Origin: Acidimicrobiales bacterium
Lineage (GTDB): Bacteria; Actinomycetota; Acidimicrobiia; Acidimicrobiales; MedAcidi-G1
Length of the DNA stretch: 46,808 nt
Direction: 5' to 3'
Assembly: GCA_029242745.1 (NCBI GenBank)
Contig: JAQWTI010000022.1
Span: 1 to 46,808, forward strand
Each line of letters begins with the position of its first letter. Within the stretch, counting starts at the first letter, position 1. This document shows positions 7,939 through 17,689 of the stretch, in pieces. A program made the position numbers and the translations under genes. Under the pieces are notes generated by a model that made no database searches, had not been told where the DNA came from, and saw only the letters and a list, made by a program, of their open reading frames with translations.

Positions 7939-9414
7939 ATGACGAACATCAGCGCTGCCTCCAGTTTAGTTCAGACCGGCGCCCACCTGATCGGCGGCGA
8001 TTGGAGCATGCATGCTCCGGGCGGCATGGCGGTGAGTGAGAATCCTGCACGACCAGAGGAACCGGTTGGGGAATTCCCCCTCGGTGACGCGTCGACGTCG
8101 GCTGATGCTGTTGCTGCAGCCATCGACGCGCAGATCATGTGGTCAACTCTCGGATTTGGGCCGCGCGCCCGACTCCTTGAACGGGCTGCAGCCCTGTTTG
8201 ATGAGCGTGCTGACGAACTGGCGCTCGTGGCGACTCTCGAAGAGGGAAAAACCCTTCCTGAGGCGAGGGGTGAAGCAGTTCTGTCGGCTGAGACCTGTCG
8301 CTACCAGGCCGGTGTGGCCAAGATGTCGGCTGAACGGATTTTCCCCAGCAGCACTCCGGGTGAGACCATCCGCACTGTTCGAACCCCACTTGGAGTGGTC
8401 GGCGTCATCACTCCCTGGAACTTCCCAATTCTCATCCCTGTATGGAAAATAGCTCCAGCACTTATGGCTGGAAATTCAGTTGTTTGGAAACCGGCCAGCA
8501 ACACCCCGTTAACAGCGGTGGCGGTTGCTCGCGTATTCCATGATGCTGGAATCCCACCTGGTGTCTTGAACCTAGTGCTTGGGCCTGGCTCGATGGGTGG
8601 AGCGTTGGTGGCTGACGAACGGGTTGATGGAGTGACCTTCACCGGGTCGGTTGCTGTGGGCCGAACCATTCGAGACGCAGTCACCGCCCGCAATGGCCGG
8701 GTGCAGTTGGAACTTGGTGGTCACAACCCCTGCATAGTTTTTGCAGATGCTGATCTTGACGTGGCCGTCGCTGCGGCGGTAGGTGGGGCTATGGGGTCCA
8801 CCGGCCAAAAGTGCACAGCGACTCGACGGATTATCGTCATGAGTGACATCTATGACGAAATGGTCGATCGACTGGCAGCGAAGGTCAGCACGCTTCAGGT
8901 GGGTGATGGTCAGAATCCGGAGACGGTTATAGGCCCACTGGTCTCAAGGTCCGCACTGCTTGAGGTGGTCGAGGCCATAGAGAAAGCGAAAACCGAAGGA
9001 GCCGAGATTGTCTCAGTGACCGAGGGTGTCCCGGCGGGACCTTGCTTTCAGGCGCCGACCTTGTTCGTGGGCGACACCGACCTGACGATCACACGGGAGG
9101 AAGTATTCGGACCGGTCAGCACCGTGCTACGAGTCGGTGATGAGGACGAGGCGTTCGCTCTGGCCAACGACACCGAGTTTGGTCTCTCGGCTTCGGTATT
9201 TACCAATGATCTCTGGAAGATTGATCGTGCAGTTCACGAACTACAGGCAGGGCTAATTAAAGTCAATGGGCCAACTACCGGTTCAGAAATTCATGCTCCA
9301 TTCGGTGGCGAAAAGAACTCGTCAGGCCATTCGGCCAGGGAACAGGGTGACACTGCGCACGAGTTCTTCACTCGTACACGGACCGCCTACATCAAGCCTG
9401 GGAGCCCTCGTTGA
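7939..9414 (+). CDS. NAD(P)-dependent aldehyde dehydrogenase (KGSADH-like)
   Basis: A 491-aa ALDH-superfamily enzyme oxidising an aldehyde to its acid. Catalytic Cys292 lies in GQKCTATRR and Glu258 in LELGGHNP; the PWNFP block and NAD-fold glycines are present. The C-terminal PFGGEKNSSGHSAREQG...EFFTRTRTAY resembles alpha-ketoglutaric-semialdehyde dehydrogenases, but the substrate cannot be fixed from sequence. The open frame extends upstream through tRNA-Gly and is not coding there; ATG 7939 fits the family start and has a leaderless promoter. It is the first gene of an operon and its TGA overlaps the next start (TTGA). Confidence 0.9.
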   Translation: MTNISAASSLVQTGAHLIGGDWSMHAPGGMAVSENPARPEEPVGEFPLGDASTSADAVAAAIDAQIMWSTLGFGPRARLLERAAALFDERADELALVATLEEGKTLPEARGEAVLSAETCRYQAGVAKMSAERIFPSSTPGETIRTVRTPLGVVGVITPWNFPILIPVWKIAPALMAGNSVVWKPASNTPLTAVAVARVFHDAGIPPGVLNLVLGPGSMGGALVADERVDGVTFTGSVAVGRTIRDAVTARNGRVQLELGGHNPCIVFADADLDVAVAAAVGGAMGSTGQKCTATRRIIVMSDIYDEMVDRLAAKVSTLQVGDGQNPETVIGPLVSRSALLEVVEAIEKAKTEGAEIVSVTEGVPAGPCFQAPTLFVGDTDLTITREEVFGPVSTVLRVGDEDEAFALANDTEFGLSASVFTNDLWKIDRAVHELQAGLIKVNGPTTGSEIHAPFGGEKNSSGHSAREQGDTAHEFFTRTRTAYIKPGSPR

Positions 9415-10010
9415 ACCCCGGGCCGTCGCTAAAGGTGCGCAAACTCGTCAACCAGAGCGAGGAAATTCACATCGAAGGGGGGAGAGCGGCTGACCCACCT
9501 TTGGTCATGCACGGTGTGGCGGCCGTTGTCGACAACCCTTGGGCAGGCCTCGGCTTTGTTGAAGACCTGCACCCGGCAATAACGATGCTGGCTCCGGAAC
9601 TCGGAGCCCTGCTGGTTCCCCGACTTGTAGATGCGTGCGGCGGTGCTGATGGCGTAGAGGCCTACGGCAAGGCAGCGATGGTCGGCACATCCGGAGAGAT
9701 TGAGCATGCCTCGGCGTTTATCCACACATTGCGTTTCGGCAACTTGTTTCGAGATGCGGTGGGTGGGTCGGCCTACCTTTCGTTCACCAACACCAGGGGC
9801 GGCCCTGGTTCCACTTTGTCTATCCCGATGATGCACAAGGTTGACCCTGGTTGGCGGTCGCACTATCTGACATTCGAGATGCATGTCGCCGATGCCCCAG
9901 CGCCGGATGAAATCCTGTTAGCTATTGGTGCATCGACTGGCGGCCGACCACACCACCGAATCGGCAACCGATACTCCGATATGGAGGAGATGGGGTTGAC
10001 CGCAGGGTGA
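9411..10010 (+). CDS. AmS/DUF1185 (amino acid synthesis family, PF06684-like) protein
   Basis: A 199-aa protein that I assign to the poorly characterised AmS family from blocks such as the AYGKAAMVGTSGEIEHASAF region, SFTNTRGGPGS and DEILLAIGASTGGRPHHRIG. No biochemical role is certain, and the family name is historical. The start is TTG 9411, overlapping the upstream stop as TTGA, with GGGAG 6 nt before it; GTG 9435 is an alternative. Its stop overlaps the next GTG start (GTGA). The tight coupling implies a shared pathway with the two dehydrogenases and the hydrolase. Confidence 0.75.
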   Translation: MNPGPSLKVRKLVNQSEEIHIEGGRAADPPLVMHGVAAVVDNPWAGLGFVEDLHPAITMLAPELGALLVPRLVDACGGADGVEAYGKAAMVGTSGEIEHASAFIHTLRFGNLFRDAVGGSAYLSFTNTRGGPGSTLSIPMMHKVDPGWRSHYLTFEMHVADAPAPDEILLAIGASTGGRPHHRIGNRYSDMEEMGLTAG

Positions 10011-10834
10011 GTCCAGTTCTCGTCGGTACAGAAATTTGTGTGAGTGGGCCCACTGGCTCCGATGGGGCGGTTCACCGGCCGCTCGTCCTTGTGCACGGTG
10101 TAGGGCTTGACCTCCACTTGTGGGATCTTGTGGTGAGTTCCTTGGCCATTGACCGACAGGTGGTGTGCTACGACCTGCTCGGACACGGCCGGTCTTCGGA
10201 TCCACCGGGACAGCGAGTGCTAGGTGATTTCGTAGATCAGTGTCTCGATGTGTTGGCTGTGGCTCGCTCCGAAGATCCCGGCAAGAGGGTTCCCGCCCTT
10301 GCTGGTATTTCTTTGGGAGGGCTCATCACGTTGGCTGTCGGATCTCGGCATCCCGAGGCCGTTGCTCAGTTGGTGGCCATGAACACGGTGTTCGGTCGAA
10401 CTGATGAGCAAATTAAGGCCGTACGAAACCGGCTGACGCTGACCGAGACGTACGGCATGGGACGAGTGGCTGAGTTGGCCATTGATCGGTGGTTCACTGC
10501 GGACTGGCAGTTTTTGCACCCTGACCGAGTCGAAGCGGTTGATCGATGTATCAGGGTCAATGACCTTGACTCCTACCTCAAGGCTTATCGGGTGTTCGCA
10601 GATGGTGACCCCGGCATGCCGGAAGCGGCGTCCCTCATTACCGCGCCGACTCTTGCTCTGACTGGAGAGTTTGACCCGGGTTCGACACCAGCGATGAGTA
10701 GGGCCATAGCGTCGGCCGTCATCAACGGGGAATTTCGGATATTTTCGGACCTTCGACACCTTCCGCCAATTGAGGCGCCCAGGGAGTGCGTGGTTGGACT
10801 CCTTGAGTTTCTCGACAATCCGATCCAGCATTGA
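10007..10834 (+). CDS. alpha/beta hydrolase (enol-lactonase-like)
   Basis: A 275-aa alpha/beta-hydrolase with the oxyanion block VLVHGVGLD, nucleophile Ser102 in GISLGG, an acidic residue in the TGEFDPGS stretch and a late His in DLRHLPPIEAP. The overall pattern is like 3-oxoadipate enol-lactonase and other C-C or ester hydrolases of aromatic and heterocycle catabolism. The exact substrate is unknown. GTG 10007 overlaps the upstream TGA by 4 nt. It lies 22 nt before the second aldehyde dehydrogenase. Confidence 0.85.
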   Translation: MSPVLVGTEICVSGPTGSDGAVHRPLVLVHGVGLDLHLWDLVVSSLAIDRQVVCYDLLGHGRSSDPPGQRVLGDFVDQCLDVLAVARSEDPGKRVPALAGISLGGLITLAVGSRHPEAVAQLVAMNTVFGRTDEQIKAVRNRLTLTETYGMGRVAELAIDRWFTADWQFLHPDRVEAVDRCIRVNDLDSYLKAYRVFADGDPGMPEAASLITAPTLALTGEFDPGSTPAMSRAIASAVINGEFRIFSDLRHLPPIEAPRECVVGLLEFLDNPIQH

Positions 10835-10856
10835 CCGCCTCAGGGAGACCAAACCA

Positions 10857-12332
10857 ATGAACGAGTATCAGCTCTACATCGACGGCCAGTTCTGTGAAGC
10901 ATCTGATGGCAACCGGTTCGAGTCGGTCAATCCGGCTACTGGCGAAGTGTGGACGACTGCTCCGGGGGCCACTGAGACTGATGTTGACCGGGCGGTTCGC
11001 GCTGCCCACCGGGCGCTTACCGTTGGTGCGTGGCCCGCCATGACGGCTACGCAGCGCGGCCGACTCCTCTACAGGCTTGCTGATTTAGTGGCTGATGCAG
11101 CCCACCACCTAGGCAGCATCGAGACCACCGATAGTGGCAAGTTGGCTGCGGAGACTCGGGCACAGTCGGCCTACGTTTCGGACTACTACCGTTATTTCGC
11201 TGGCATGGCCGACAAGATTCAGGGAGACACTCTGCCCATCGACAAGCCGGACCTCCACGTCTATACGACCCGCGAACCAGTCGGTGTGGTGGCTGCCATC
11301 GTTCCTTGGAATGCAGAAATGTTCCTGACGGCGACGAAGGTGGGTCCAGCCCTGGCTGCAGGTAACACGGTGGTCATTAAAGCATCAGAAGTCGCCCCGG
11401 CCCCCCTATTGGAGTTTGCAAGAGTGGTGGAAGAAGTGGGCTTTCCCCCGGGGGTGGTGAATCTCATTACCGGTTTCGGTGAGCCTTGTGGGCGCGCGTT
11501 GACAAGTCATCCGATGGTCGACAAGGTCGCATTCACTGGGGGAGTCGAGACTGCTCGTCAGGTCGTGGCGAACACCGCCAGCAATCTGGCTCCGGTGACT
11601 CTTGAACTGGGGGGAAAGTCACCGATTTTGGTATTCGACGATGCTGATTTTGAGAGCGCAGTTAACGGAGCGGTGGCCGGAAATTTCGGAGCATCAGGCC
11701 AGAGTTGCGTGGCGGGTAGCCGGGTGCTTGTGCAGTCGGGGATACACGACAAGTTTGTCGCCGAAGTGGTACGGCGGGCCGAGCAAATCCGTATCGGAGA
11801 CCCACTAGACGACATGACCCAGATGGGGCCTCTGGCCACGCAGGCTCAACTAGACCGCATAGAAGATGTGGTGGCCGAGTCGACAACTCAGGGAGCGACT
11901 CTGTACATCGGGGGGAGGCGACCTGATGGGTTCAACGCCGGTTGGTACTACGAGCCCACGGTTCTGGGCTGCCCCGACCAGAACATTCGTAGTGCCCAAG
12001 TGGAGTTGTTTGGTCCAGTCATGTCGGTACTGCGGTTCGAGACTGAGGCACAGGCTATTGATATGGCCAACGACACCGAGTTTGGTTTGGGTGCCGGAGT
12101 TTTCACCCGTGATGTCTCAAGGGTGCACCGTGTTTCTCGGGCTATTCGGTCAGGCATCGTCTGGGTCAACACGTACCGGGCTGTCTCACCGATTGCACCA
12201 TTTGGGGGTTTTGGCAACAGTGGCTCGGGCCGTGAGGCCGGTGTGGATGCTATTCATGAGTTCACCACGACCAAGACGGTCTGGATCAACACGGCTAGTG
12301 AACCGATGGCTAATCCGTTCACGATTCGCTGA
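10857..12332 (+). CDS. NAD-dependent aldehyde dehydrogenase, second copy
   Basis: A 491-aa ALDH-superfamily protein. The start ATG 10857 begins a typical MNEYQLYIDGQF N terminus, with GGGAG about 10 nt upstream. Catalytic Glu250 (LELGGKS) and Cys284 (GQSCVAGS) are present, as is the C-terminal PFGGFGNSGSGREAG block of the betaine/aminoaldehyde-type enzymes. It differs clearly from the first ALDH of the operon, so it probably acts on another intermediate rather than being a recent duplicate. It is the last gene before the tig promoter. Confidence 0.9.
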   Translation: MNEYQLYIDGQFCEASDGNRFESVNPATGEVWTTAPGATETDVDRAVRAAHRALTVGAWPAMTATQRGRLLYRLADLVADAAHHLGSIETTDSGKLAAETRAQSAYVSDYYRYFAGMADKIQGDTLPIDKPDLHVYTTREPVGVVAAIVPWNAEMFLTATKVGPALAAGNTVVIKASEVAPAPLLEFARVVEEVGFPPGVVNLITGFGEPCGRALTSHPMVDKVAFTGGVETARQVVANTASNLAPVTLELGGKSPILVFDDADFESAVNGAVAGNFGASGQSCVAGSRVLVQSGIHDKFVAEVVRRAEQIRIGDPLDDMTQMGPLATQAQLDRIEDVVAESTTQGATLYIGGRRPDGFNAGWYYEPTVLGCPDQNIRSAQVELFGPVMSVLRFETEAQAIDMANDTEFGLGAGVFTRDVSRVHRVSRAIRSGIVWVNTYRAVSPIAPFGGFGNSGSGREAGVDAIHEFTTTKTVWINTASEPMANPFTIR

Positions 12333-12348
12333 AAAACAAGAGAGGTGA

Positions 12349-12379
12349 TTGAAACACGTGTGGTGGCCGCCGGTACACT
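12349..12379 (+). promoter_or_regulatory. tig promoter (-35 TTGAAA, -10 TACACT)
   Basis: TTGAAA (12349-12354) and TACACT (12374-12379) are separated by 19 bp. The -10 box ends 9 nt before GTG 12389, again predicting a leaderless or nearly leaderless mRNA. Confidence 0.5.
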
Positions 12380-12388
12380 CCGGCCTCT

Positions 12389-13807
12389 GTGGAGACCACT
12401 CTTGAAACCCTCGAAGGCGATCGCGTCAAGCTCGCCGTAACTGTCGATGAGACCGAGTTCGACGTTGCCGTCGAAGCCGCCTTCAAACGAATAGCAAAGG
12501 AAGTTCGTCTGCCCGGCTTTCGCCCGGGTAAGGCTCCCCGGAAACTGCTCGAAACTCGCCTAGGGCCAGGAGCGGGTCGTCACGAGGCTCTCCAGGAAGC
12601 TCTTCCCGGCTACTACGGAAGGGCACTTGTTGAGCATGAGGTCGATGCGATCGGCCAACCCGAAATTGAGATCACTGGAGGTCACGAGGAAGGACCGTTG
12701 ACGTTCGACGCCGTGGTGCCCATCCGCCCTCGGGCCACGGTGGCCGGACATAGTTCGCTGCGCCTAGAGATAGAGGCCATTGAGGCATCTGACGCCGACG
12801 TTGCTGAACAACTCGAAACGATTCAGCGTCAGCACGCCACCCTCGTGGAAGCCGGTCGCCCCGCCGTCGATGGAGACCAGGTAACTATCGACATTGAGGG
12901 CACAGTCGACGGTGAGCCCGTAGAGGGGCTCACTACCAGTGATTATCTCTACGAGGTGGGTGCTGGTGCGGTGGTGCCCGAGATTGACGAAAACCTGCGC
13001 GGGGCCTCAGCCGGAGACACTCTGGAGTTCGATGCTGACCATCCGGAGGAAGATGATGCGATCCTCTCGTTCCGTATAAAGGTGGCAGCGGTGCAGGAGA
13101 GAGTTCTGCCTGAGGCAGACGATGCCTTCGCTGCTGAATCCTCTGAGTTCAAGACCATCGATGAACTCACCACCGACCTGCGAGAACGAATCACCACCAA
13201 CCGCCGGAGCCAAGCCGGGATGGTGGCGCGCGATCGCGCTGCTCAGGCTGTTGCCGGCCTAGTCGAGTTAGATATTCCGACAGCACTTATCGAGGGTGAG
13301 ATCGACAATCGGATAAACGACATGGCTATGCGGATGAGTTCTCAGGGCATTGATTTCTCGGCCTACATGGAGGCGATGGGGGGCGACCTTTCAGGCATGC
13401 GTGACGAACTTCGAGAGGGTGCTGAGATCGCCGCCCGCGTGGACCTGGGGCTGCGGGCAGTGGCTGACGCCGAAGGCCTGACCGGTGATGGAGACACCCT
13501 TGAGGAGTACCTTGAGGCGTTAGCCGAACAGACTGGTGGTGATGTGGAAGGCATCCGAGAAGCCCTTGCCACCTCGGGTCGGATGCTTGAAGTTAAGGCT
13601 GATATACGTAAGCAAGCGGCGCTGGATTGGGTATTTGAGCGATCCGAGATTGTGGACGGGGACGGCAATCCCATCGACCGAGAACTCCTGCAACCACCGG
13701 AGCCTGTAGATGAACCAGTTGAGGAGTCTGAGTTGGCCATCCCCGTCACCGACGACGAGGTGGGGGAAACTGATAGTTCTGCCCCGGATGGGGGCGAGAA
13801 AGAGTGA
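12389..13807 (+). CDS. tig: trigger factor
   Basis: A 472-aa ribosome-associated chaperone and prolyl isomerase. The N-terminal ribosome-binding domain carries the signature [14 protein letters not shown] (about residues 38-51). The FKBP-like domain spans about 150-240 and the C-terminal chaperone arms about 255-420, followed by an acidic tail (DEPVEESEL... GGEKE) common in actinobacterial trigger factors. The start is GTG 12389, with no Shine-Dalgarno and a TAnnnT box upstream. It overlaps clpP by 4 nt (GTGA), placing folding and ClpXP degradation in one transcription unit. Confidence 0.96.
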   Translation: METTLETLEGDRVKLAVTVDETEFDVAVEAAFKRIAKEVRLPGFRPGKAPRKLLETRLGPGAGRHEALQEALPGYYGRALVEHEVDAIGQPEIEITGGHEEGPLTFDAVVPIRPRATVAGHSSLRLEIEAIEASDADVAEQLETIQRQHATLVEAGRPAVDGDQVTIDIEGTVDGEPVEGLTTSDYLYEVGAGAVVPEIDENLRGASAGDTLEFDADHPEEDDAILSFRIKVAAVQERVLPEADDAFAAESSEFKTIDELTTDLRERITTNRRSQAGMVARDRAAQAVAGLVELDIPTALIEGEIDNRINDMAMRMSSQGIDFSAYMEAMGGDLSGMRDELREGAEIAARVDLGLRAVADAEGLTGDGDTLEEYLEALAEQTGGDVEGIREALATSGRMLEVKADIRKQAALDWVFERSEIVDGDGNPIDRELLQPPEPVDEPVEESELAIPVTDDEVGETDSSAPDGGEKE

Positions 13808-14520
13808 GTGGAATGACTGAAGATAACCAGACCTGTGTAGGTGACGCCTCCAGCCAGGAATTGTCCGGCGTGGGCGGCCTGGCAACCGTGAGCGTCCATA
13901 ATTACCTTGTGCCGACGGTTGTCGAGCAGACGAACCGTGGTGAGCGGGCATTCGACCTTTACTCGCGCCTCCTCAAAGAAAACATTGTTTTCATCGGAAC
14001 ACCTATTGACGACACCATCGCGAACTTGATCTGCGCTCAGTTGCTACACCTCGAGTCCGAAAACCCTGACCGGGATATCAGTCTTTACATCAACTCTCCT
14101 GGCGGTGACATCAACGCGTTGTTTGCTATCTACGACACTATGCAGTACGTGAAGCCAGATATCACCACGATCTGCTTTGGTCAGGCTGCTTCTGCGGCTG
14201 CTGTGCTTCTCGCCGCTGGAACGGCTGGAAAGCGTCTGGCGCTACCTCACTCAAGAGTGCTTATACATCAGCCATATGCGGGCGCCCAAGGGCAAGTGTC
14301 TGATATCGAATTGGCCTCAAAGGAAATTCAGCGGCTGAAGAGCCAACTAGAGGAGATTCTGGCCCGTCATACTGGCCAGGAGGCAGCGAAGATCCATGCG
14401 GACACTGATCGTGACTTCGTCATGACCGCAGCAGAGGCAGTCACATATGGGATCATTGATGAAGTCATAGACCAGAGGAACTTGGCCGACAACAGCGGAC
14501 CGATCGCTGTAGTCGAATAG
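13804..14520 (+). CDS. clpP: ATP-dependent Clp protease proteolytic subunit
   Basis: A 238-aa serine peptidase of the ClpXP complex. The triad is visible as Ser130 (GQAASAAA), His155 (VLIHQPY) and Asp204 (DTDRDF), with the same spacing as E. coli ClpP. About 30 residues precede the core ([25 protein letters not shown]); part of this is likely propeptide. GTG 13804 overlaps the tig stop; ATG 13813 is an alternative start. clpX follows after 45 nt. Only one clpP is seen here, whereas many actinobacteria carry clpP1-clpP2 in tandem. Confidence 0.97.
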   Translation: MSGMTEDNQTCVGDASSQELSGVGGLATVSVHNYLVPTVVEQTNRGERAFDLYSRLLKENIVFIGTPIDDTIANLICAQLLHLESENPDRDISLYINSPGGDINALFAIYDTMQYVKPDITTICFGQAASAAAVLLAAGTAGKRLALPHSRVLIHQPYAGAQGQVSDIELASKEIQRLKSQLEEILARHTGQEAAKIHADTDRDFVMTAAEAVTYGIIDEVIDQRNLADNSGPIAVVE

Positions 14521-14565
14521 GTCGTTTGGTGTTGCAGGTCTGTATAAGGATTCGATCGGGGGGTC

Positions 14566-15834
14566 ATGGCTAAGTTTGGCGAGGGTGAACTCCTGAAGTG
14601 CTCTTTCTGCGGGAAGACGCAAAAGCAGGTCAAGAAGTTGATTGCCGGCCCCGGCGTCTACATCTGTGACGAGTGCATTGACCTGTGCAATGAGATCATC
14701 GAGGAGGAACTCTCCGAACCATCTGATGCCCCGACAGGTGAACTGCCCCGTCCACGTGAAATTTTCTCCTTCCTGGACGACTACATCGTTGGTCAGGAGC
14801 AAGCCAAGAAGATTCTTTCGGTGGCCGTTTACAACCATTACAAGCGAGTGCGTGCGGTCGGTGTTTCGACGGTGTCGGGTGAAGTCGTGGAGCTGGCCAA
14901 ATCCAACATCTTGCTCATTGGCCCTACGGGCAGCGGCAAGACTCTGATGGCGCAAACGCTGGCCCGAATGCTCAACGTCCCGTTTGCCATAGCGGACGCT
15001 ACCGCTCTGACCGAAGCGGGCTATGTCGGTGAGGACGTGGAAAATATCCTCCTGAAGTTGATTCAGGCGGCCGACTACGACATCAAGAAGGCTGAGACTG
15101 GGATCATTTATATCGACGAAATTGACAAGGTCACTCGCAAGAGTGAGAACCCGTCGATAACCCGCGATGTTTCTGGAGAAGGGGTTCAACAGGCACTATT
15201 GAAAATTCTCGAAGGTACCTCTGCAGCGGTGCCACCACAGGGTGGGCGTAAACACCCACACCAGGAGTTCCTGCAAATCGACACCACGAATATTCTGTTC
15301 ATCTGTGGTGGGGCTTTCGCTGGCCTTGAGCAGTTAGTTGAGGTCCGTCAGGGGGGCGCGGGAGTGGGCTTTGGTGCCGATGTCCGTTCGCCTTCAGAGA
15401 AGGACCTTGGAGCATTATTTTCTGCCGTGAGACCCGAGGATCTCATTAAGTTTGGCCTGATCCCGGAGTTCATCGGCCGCCTTCCAGTTGTGGGTTCGGT
15501 GTCTCAATTGGAGGTTGAGGCGCTGGTCAAAATTCTTGTTGAGCCAAAGAACGCACTTATTAAGCAGTACCAACGAATGTTCGAGTTCGAGGACATCGAA
15601 CTCGAGGTCACAGAGGAAGCGCTGGTGGCGATCGCCGAGAAAGCCCTTGAACGGGGTACAGGAGCCCGTGGTCTTCGAGCCATTCTGGAAGAGGTTCTTC
15701 TCGACGTGATGTACGAGTTGCCAGGCGATGATGAGGTTGGCCGCGTTGTAGTCAACCTTGACGCTGTCCAAGGCCATTCGGCGCCGACAGTGTTGCCGCG
15801 CGGGGTCGAGCGGCCTGACCGCGCAGCTTCCTAA
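14566..15834 (+). CDS. clpX: Clp protease ATP-binding subunit ClpX
   Basis: A 422-aa AAA+ unfoldase that feeds substrates to ClpP. The N-terminal zinc domain has four cysteines (12, 15, 34, 37). Walker A GPTGSGKT is at 119-126, the pore-loop region GYVGEDVE and Walker [10 protein letters not shown] follow, and the sensor-2 GARGLR block lies near the end. The length is standard. A TATAAG hexamer (14543-14548) lies 18 nt before the ATG and may be a secondary promoter within the tig-clpP-clpX unit. Confidence 0.98.
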   Translation: MAKFGEGELLKCSFCGKTQKQVKKLIAGPGVYICDECIDLCNEIIEEELSEPSDAPTGELPRPREIFSFLDDYIVGQEQAKKILSVAVYNHYKRVRAVGVSTVSGEVVELAKSNILLIGPTGSGKTLMAQTLARMLNVPFAIADATALTEAGYVGEDVENILLKLIQAADYDIKKAETGIIYIDEIDKVTRKSENPSITRDVSGEGVQQALLKILEGTSAAVPPQGGRKHPHQEFLQIDTTNILFICGGAFAGLEQLVEVRQGGAGVGFGADVRSPSEKDLGALFSAVRPEDLIKFGLIPEFIGRLPVVGSVSQLEVEALVKILVEPKNALIKQYQRMFEFEDIELEVTEEALVAIAEKALERGTGARGLRAILEEVLLDVMYELPGDDEVGRVVVNLDAVQGHSAPTVLPRGVERPDRAAS

Positions 15835-15849
15835 GCAAGCCGGACGGTC

Positions 15850-17184
15850 ATGACGGAGTCAACCGTCCAGGACATGCGCAGTGCGCAGAGGTTCCTGGAC
15901 CGCCACGTCAACCTTGAAGCTAGTGCCGGGCATATTCGGGGACTAAGCCTCGATGCTATGAAGAGCCTGGTTGGGGTGATGGGGGACCCGCAGGTGGACG
16001 TACGAACAATCCACGTGACTGGTACTAATGGCAAGGGGTCGACATCTGCAATGGTGTCCTCGCTGCTAACTGCGGCCGGCCTTCGTGTTGGGGGCTACTC
16101 GAGCCCGCATGTAGACACGGTCCGCGAGCGCCTGTCCATCAACGGTGAGTGGATTACCGAGGAAGCGTTTGTCGAGTTAATGGCTGACTTGGAACGGTAT
16201 GCCGAAGCGACACTGGAGAATTTGTCGTATTTTGAGTTGCTAACAGCGGCCTCACTTTTGTGGTTCAGTAATGAGGCGGTAGACGCTGCGGTGGTGGAAG
16301 TTGGCTTGTTGGGCCGCTACGACGCCACCAATGTCATTGATTCGGATGTCTCGGTGGTCACCAATATTGGGCGGGACCACACTGATGGATCAGGAGATTG
16401 GCGACGAGATATTGCGTCTGAGAAAGCCGGAATCATCCGGGCTGGGCGCCCACTGGTGCTAGGGGAGACCTCTCTCGATCTTCGAGACGTTTTTGTTGCT
16501 GAGGGAGCTGCTCCTCTTCTGGAGCGTGGCCAAGACTTCGGCGTTCGATCCACAGAACGAGCAGTAGGGGGCCAGTTGGTTGATCTCTGGACGCCGATGG
16601 GGACCCACGATGAAATGTTTCTTCCTCTTCACGGAGATCATCAGGCTGACAATGCGGCTATCGCGTTGGCTGCTGCAGAAGTGTTCCTTGAGACATCTTT
16701 GACCGACGACGTGGTGGCGCAAGGGTTCGGCTTGGTGAGTATCCCCGGTCGTCTGGAGGTGGCTTGTGCCGAACCGTTAGTGGTGCTCGACGGCGCGCAT
16801 AATCCCGAGGCGTTCCGGGCACTGGCTACCACGGTGCCTAACGTCTTTCCGGCAGGTCGCCGAATTGTGGTGCTGGGAGTCCTCGGCCCGCGCGACCCTG
16901 CCGAGATGATCGATGAACTAGTGGGTATGTCCCCCGACTTGGTGGTGACTTGCACCGCTCCCTCGCCGCGGGCCGTGTCGGCCGACGAGTTGGCCGTGCT
17001 GGCGCGCCAGCGCCATATGACTGTCGAGGTGGTGCTCGACGCCGTAGATGCGGTGCGACTGGCCGTCACGTTGGCTGACGAAACTGATGTGGTGCTGGTG
17101 ACCGGCTCGTTTTATCTATTGTCGGCGGCTCGTAGGGCATTGACGGAATGGTCCGAGGGGTTCGACGGGACTAACGAGGATTAA
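15850..17184 (+). CDS. folC: folylpolyglutamate / dihydrofolate synthase
   Basis: A 444-aa Mur-ligase-family enzyme adding glutamate to folates. The P-loop TGTNGKGS (57-64), the GGYSSPHVDTVRERLSING block, the GLLGRYDATN region and the LDGAHNPEAF motif are characteristic. It follows clpX after 15 nt on the same strand. In many actinobacteria valS lies between clpX and folC; here it does not. An intrinsic promoter is not evident, so transcription with clpX is likely. Confidence 0.95.
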   Translation: MTESTVQDMRSAQRFLDRHVNLEASAGHIRGLSLDAMKSLVGVMGDPQVDVRTIHVTGTNGKGSTSAMVSSLLTAAGLRVGGYSSPHVDTVRERLSINGEWITEEAFVELMADLERYAEATLENLSYFELLTAASLLWFSNEAVDAAVVEVGLLGRYDATNVIDSDVSVVTNIGRDHTDGSGDWRRDIASEKAGIIRAGRPLVLGETSLDLRDVFVAEGAAPLLERGQDFGVRSTERAVGGQLVDLWTPMGTHDEMFLPLHGDHQADNAAIALAAAEVFLETSLTDDVVAQGFGLVSIPGRLEVACAEPLVVLDGAHNPEAFRALATTVPNVFPAGRRIVVLGVLGPRDPAEMIDELVGMSPDLVVTCTAPSPRAVSADELAVLARQRHMTVEVVLDAVDAVRLAVTLADETDVVLVTGSFYLLSAARRALTEWSEGFDGTNED

Positions 17185-17237
17185 TGGCCCCCGTGGTCAG
17201 GTCGACTTCTGTCCGGGTTGGGCCGGCCCTACCTAGC

Positions 17238-17243
17238 CTTAAC
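17238..17243 (+). promoter_or_regulatory. -10 region of ndk, leaderless type
   Basis: A TAGCCT box followed by TAACGTT directly precedes the ATG at 17247. The box lies 7 nt before the start codon, the standard leaderless spacing; its exact span may be shifted by a few bases from the coordinates given. Confidence 0.5.
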
Positions 17244-17246
17244 GTT

Positions 17247-17654
17247 ATGAATCGAACTCTCGTAATATGTAAACCAGATGCAGTGGAACGCGGTCTGGTT
17301 GGTGAGATCATCAGTCGCTTCGAGGGAAGGGGTCTGACCGTAACGGCCGCAGAGCTCCGCCTCCTCGATACGGACACCTTGGCTCGACACTATGAGGAAC
17401 ATGTGGGCAAAGGTTTCTACAACGACCTTGTGGCTTTCATGTCCCGCTCGCCGGTCATGGTGTTGGTGGTAGCAGGACCCGAAGACACCTTTGCCGTAGT
17501 TCGTTCCATGATGGGTACCACTAATCCACGTGAGGCCGCGCCCGGCACCATCCGGGGTGATTTCGGACTGATGATGACCGAAAACCTTGTGCACGGGTCA
17601 GATTCGAATGATTCCGCGGAACGCGAAATAGGCATATTTTTTCCCGGACTCTAG
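17247..17654 (+). CDS. ndk: nucleoside diphosphate kinase
   Basis: A 135-aa enzyme exchanging gamma-phosphate between NTPs and NDPs through a phosphohistidine. His116 in ENLVHGSDS is the active site, and the N-terminal RTLVICKPDAVERGLVGEI block is typical. The frame is open from 17184, but ATG 17247 matches the family start and carries a leaderless promoter. It sits between folC and the mre cluster, its usual actinobacterial position. Confidence 0.97.
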   Translation: MNRTLVICKPDAVERGLVGEIISRFEGRGLTVTAAELRLLDTDTLARHYEEHVGKGFYNDLVAFMSRSPVMVLVVAGPEDTFAVVRSMMGTTNPREAAPGTIRGDFGLMMTENLVHGSDSNDSAEREIGIFFPGL

Positions 17655-17689
17655 ATTGCTTGGATTGCAGGTGCCCGCTTTAAGTGGTC

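Noticed and set aside
7611-7949. N-terminal extension of the metallophosphoesterase
   Set aside because: It also runs through tRNA-Gly; the residues before the first beta strand look non-coding.
14347-15189. 280-codon open frame antisense to clpP/clpX
   Set aside because: It lies opposite two unmistakable, full-length genes and its product shows no recognisable domain; long antisense frames are expected at this GC content.
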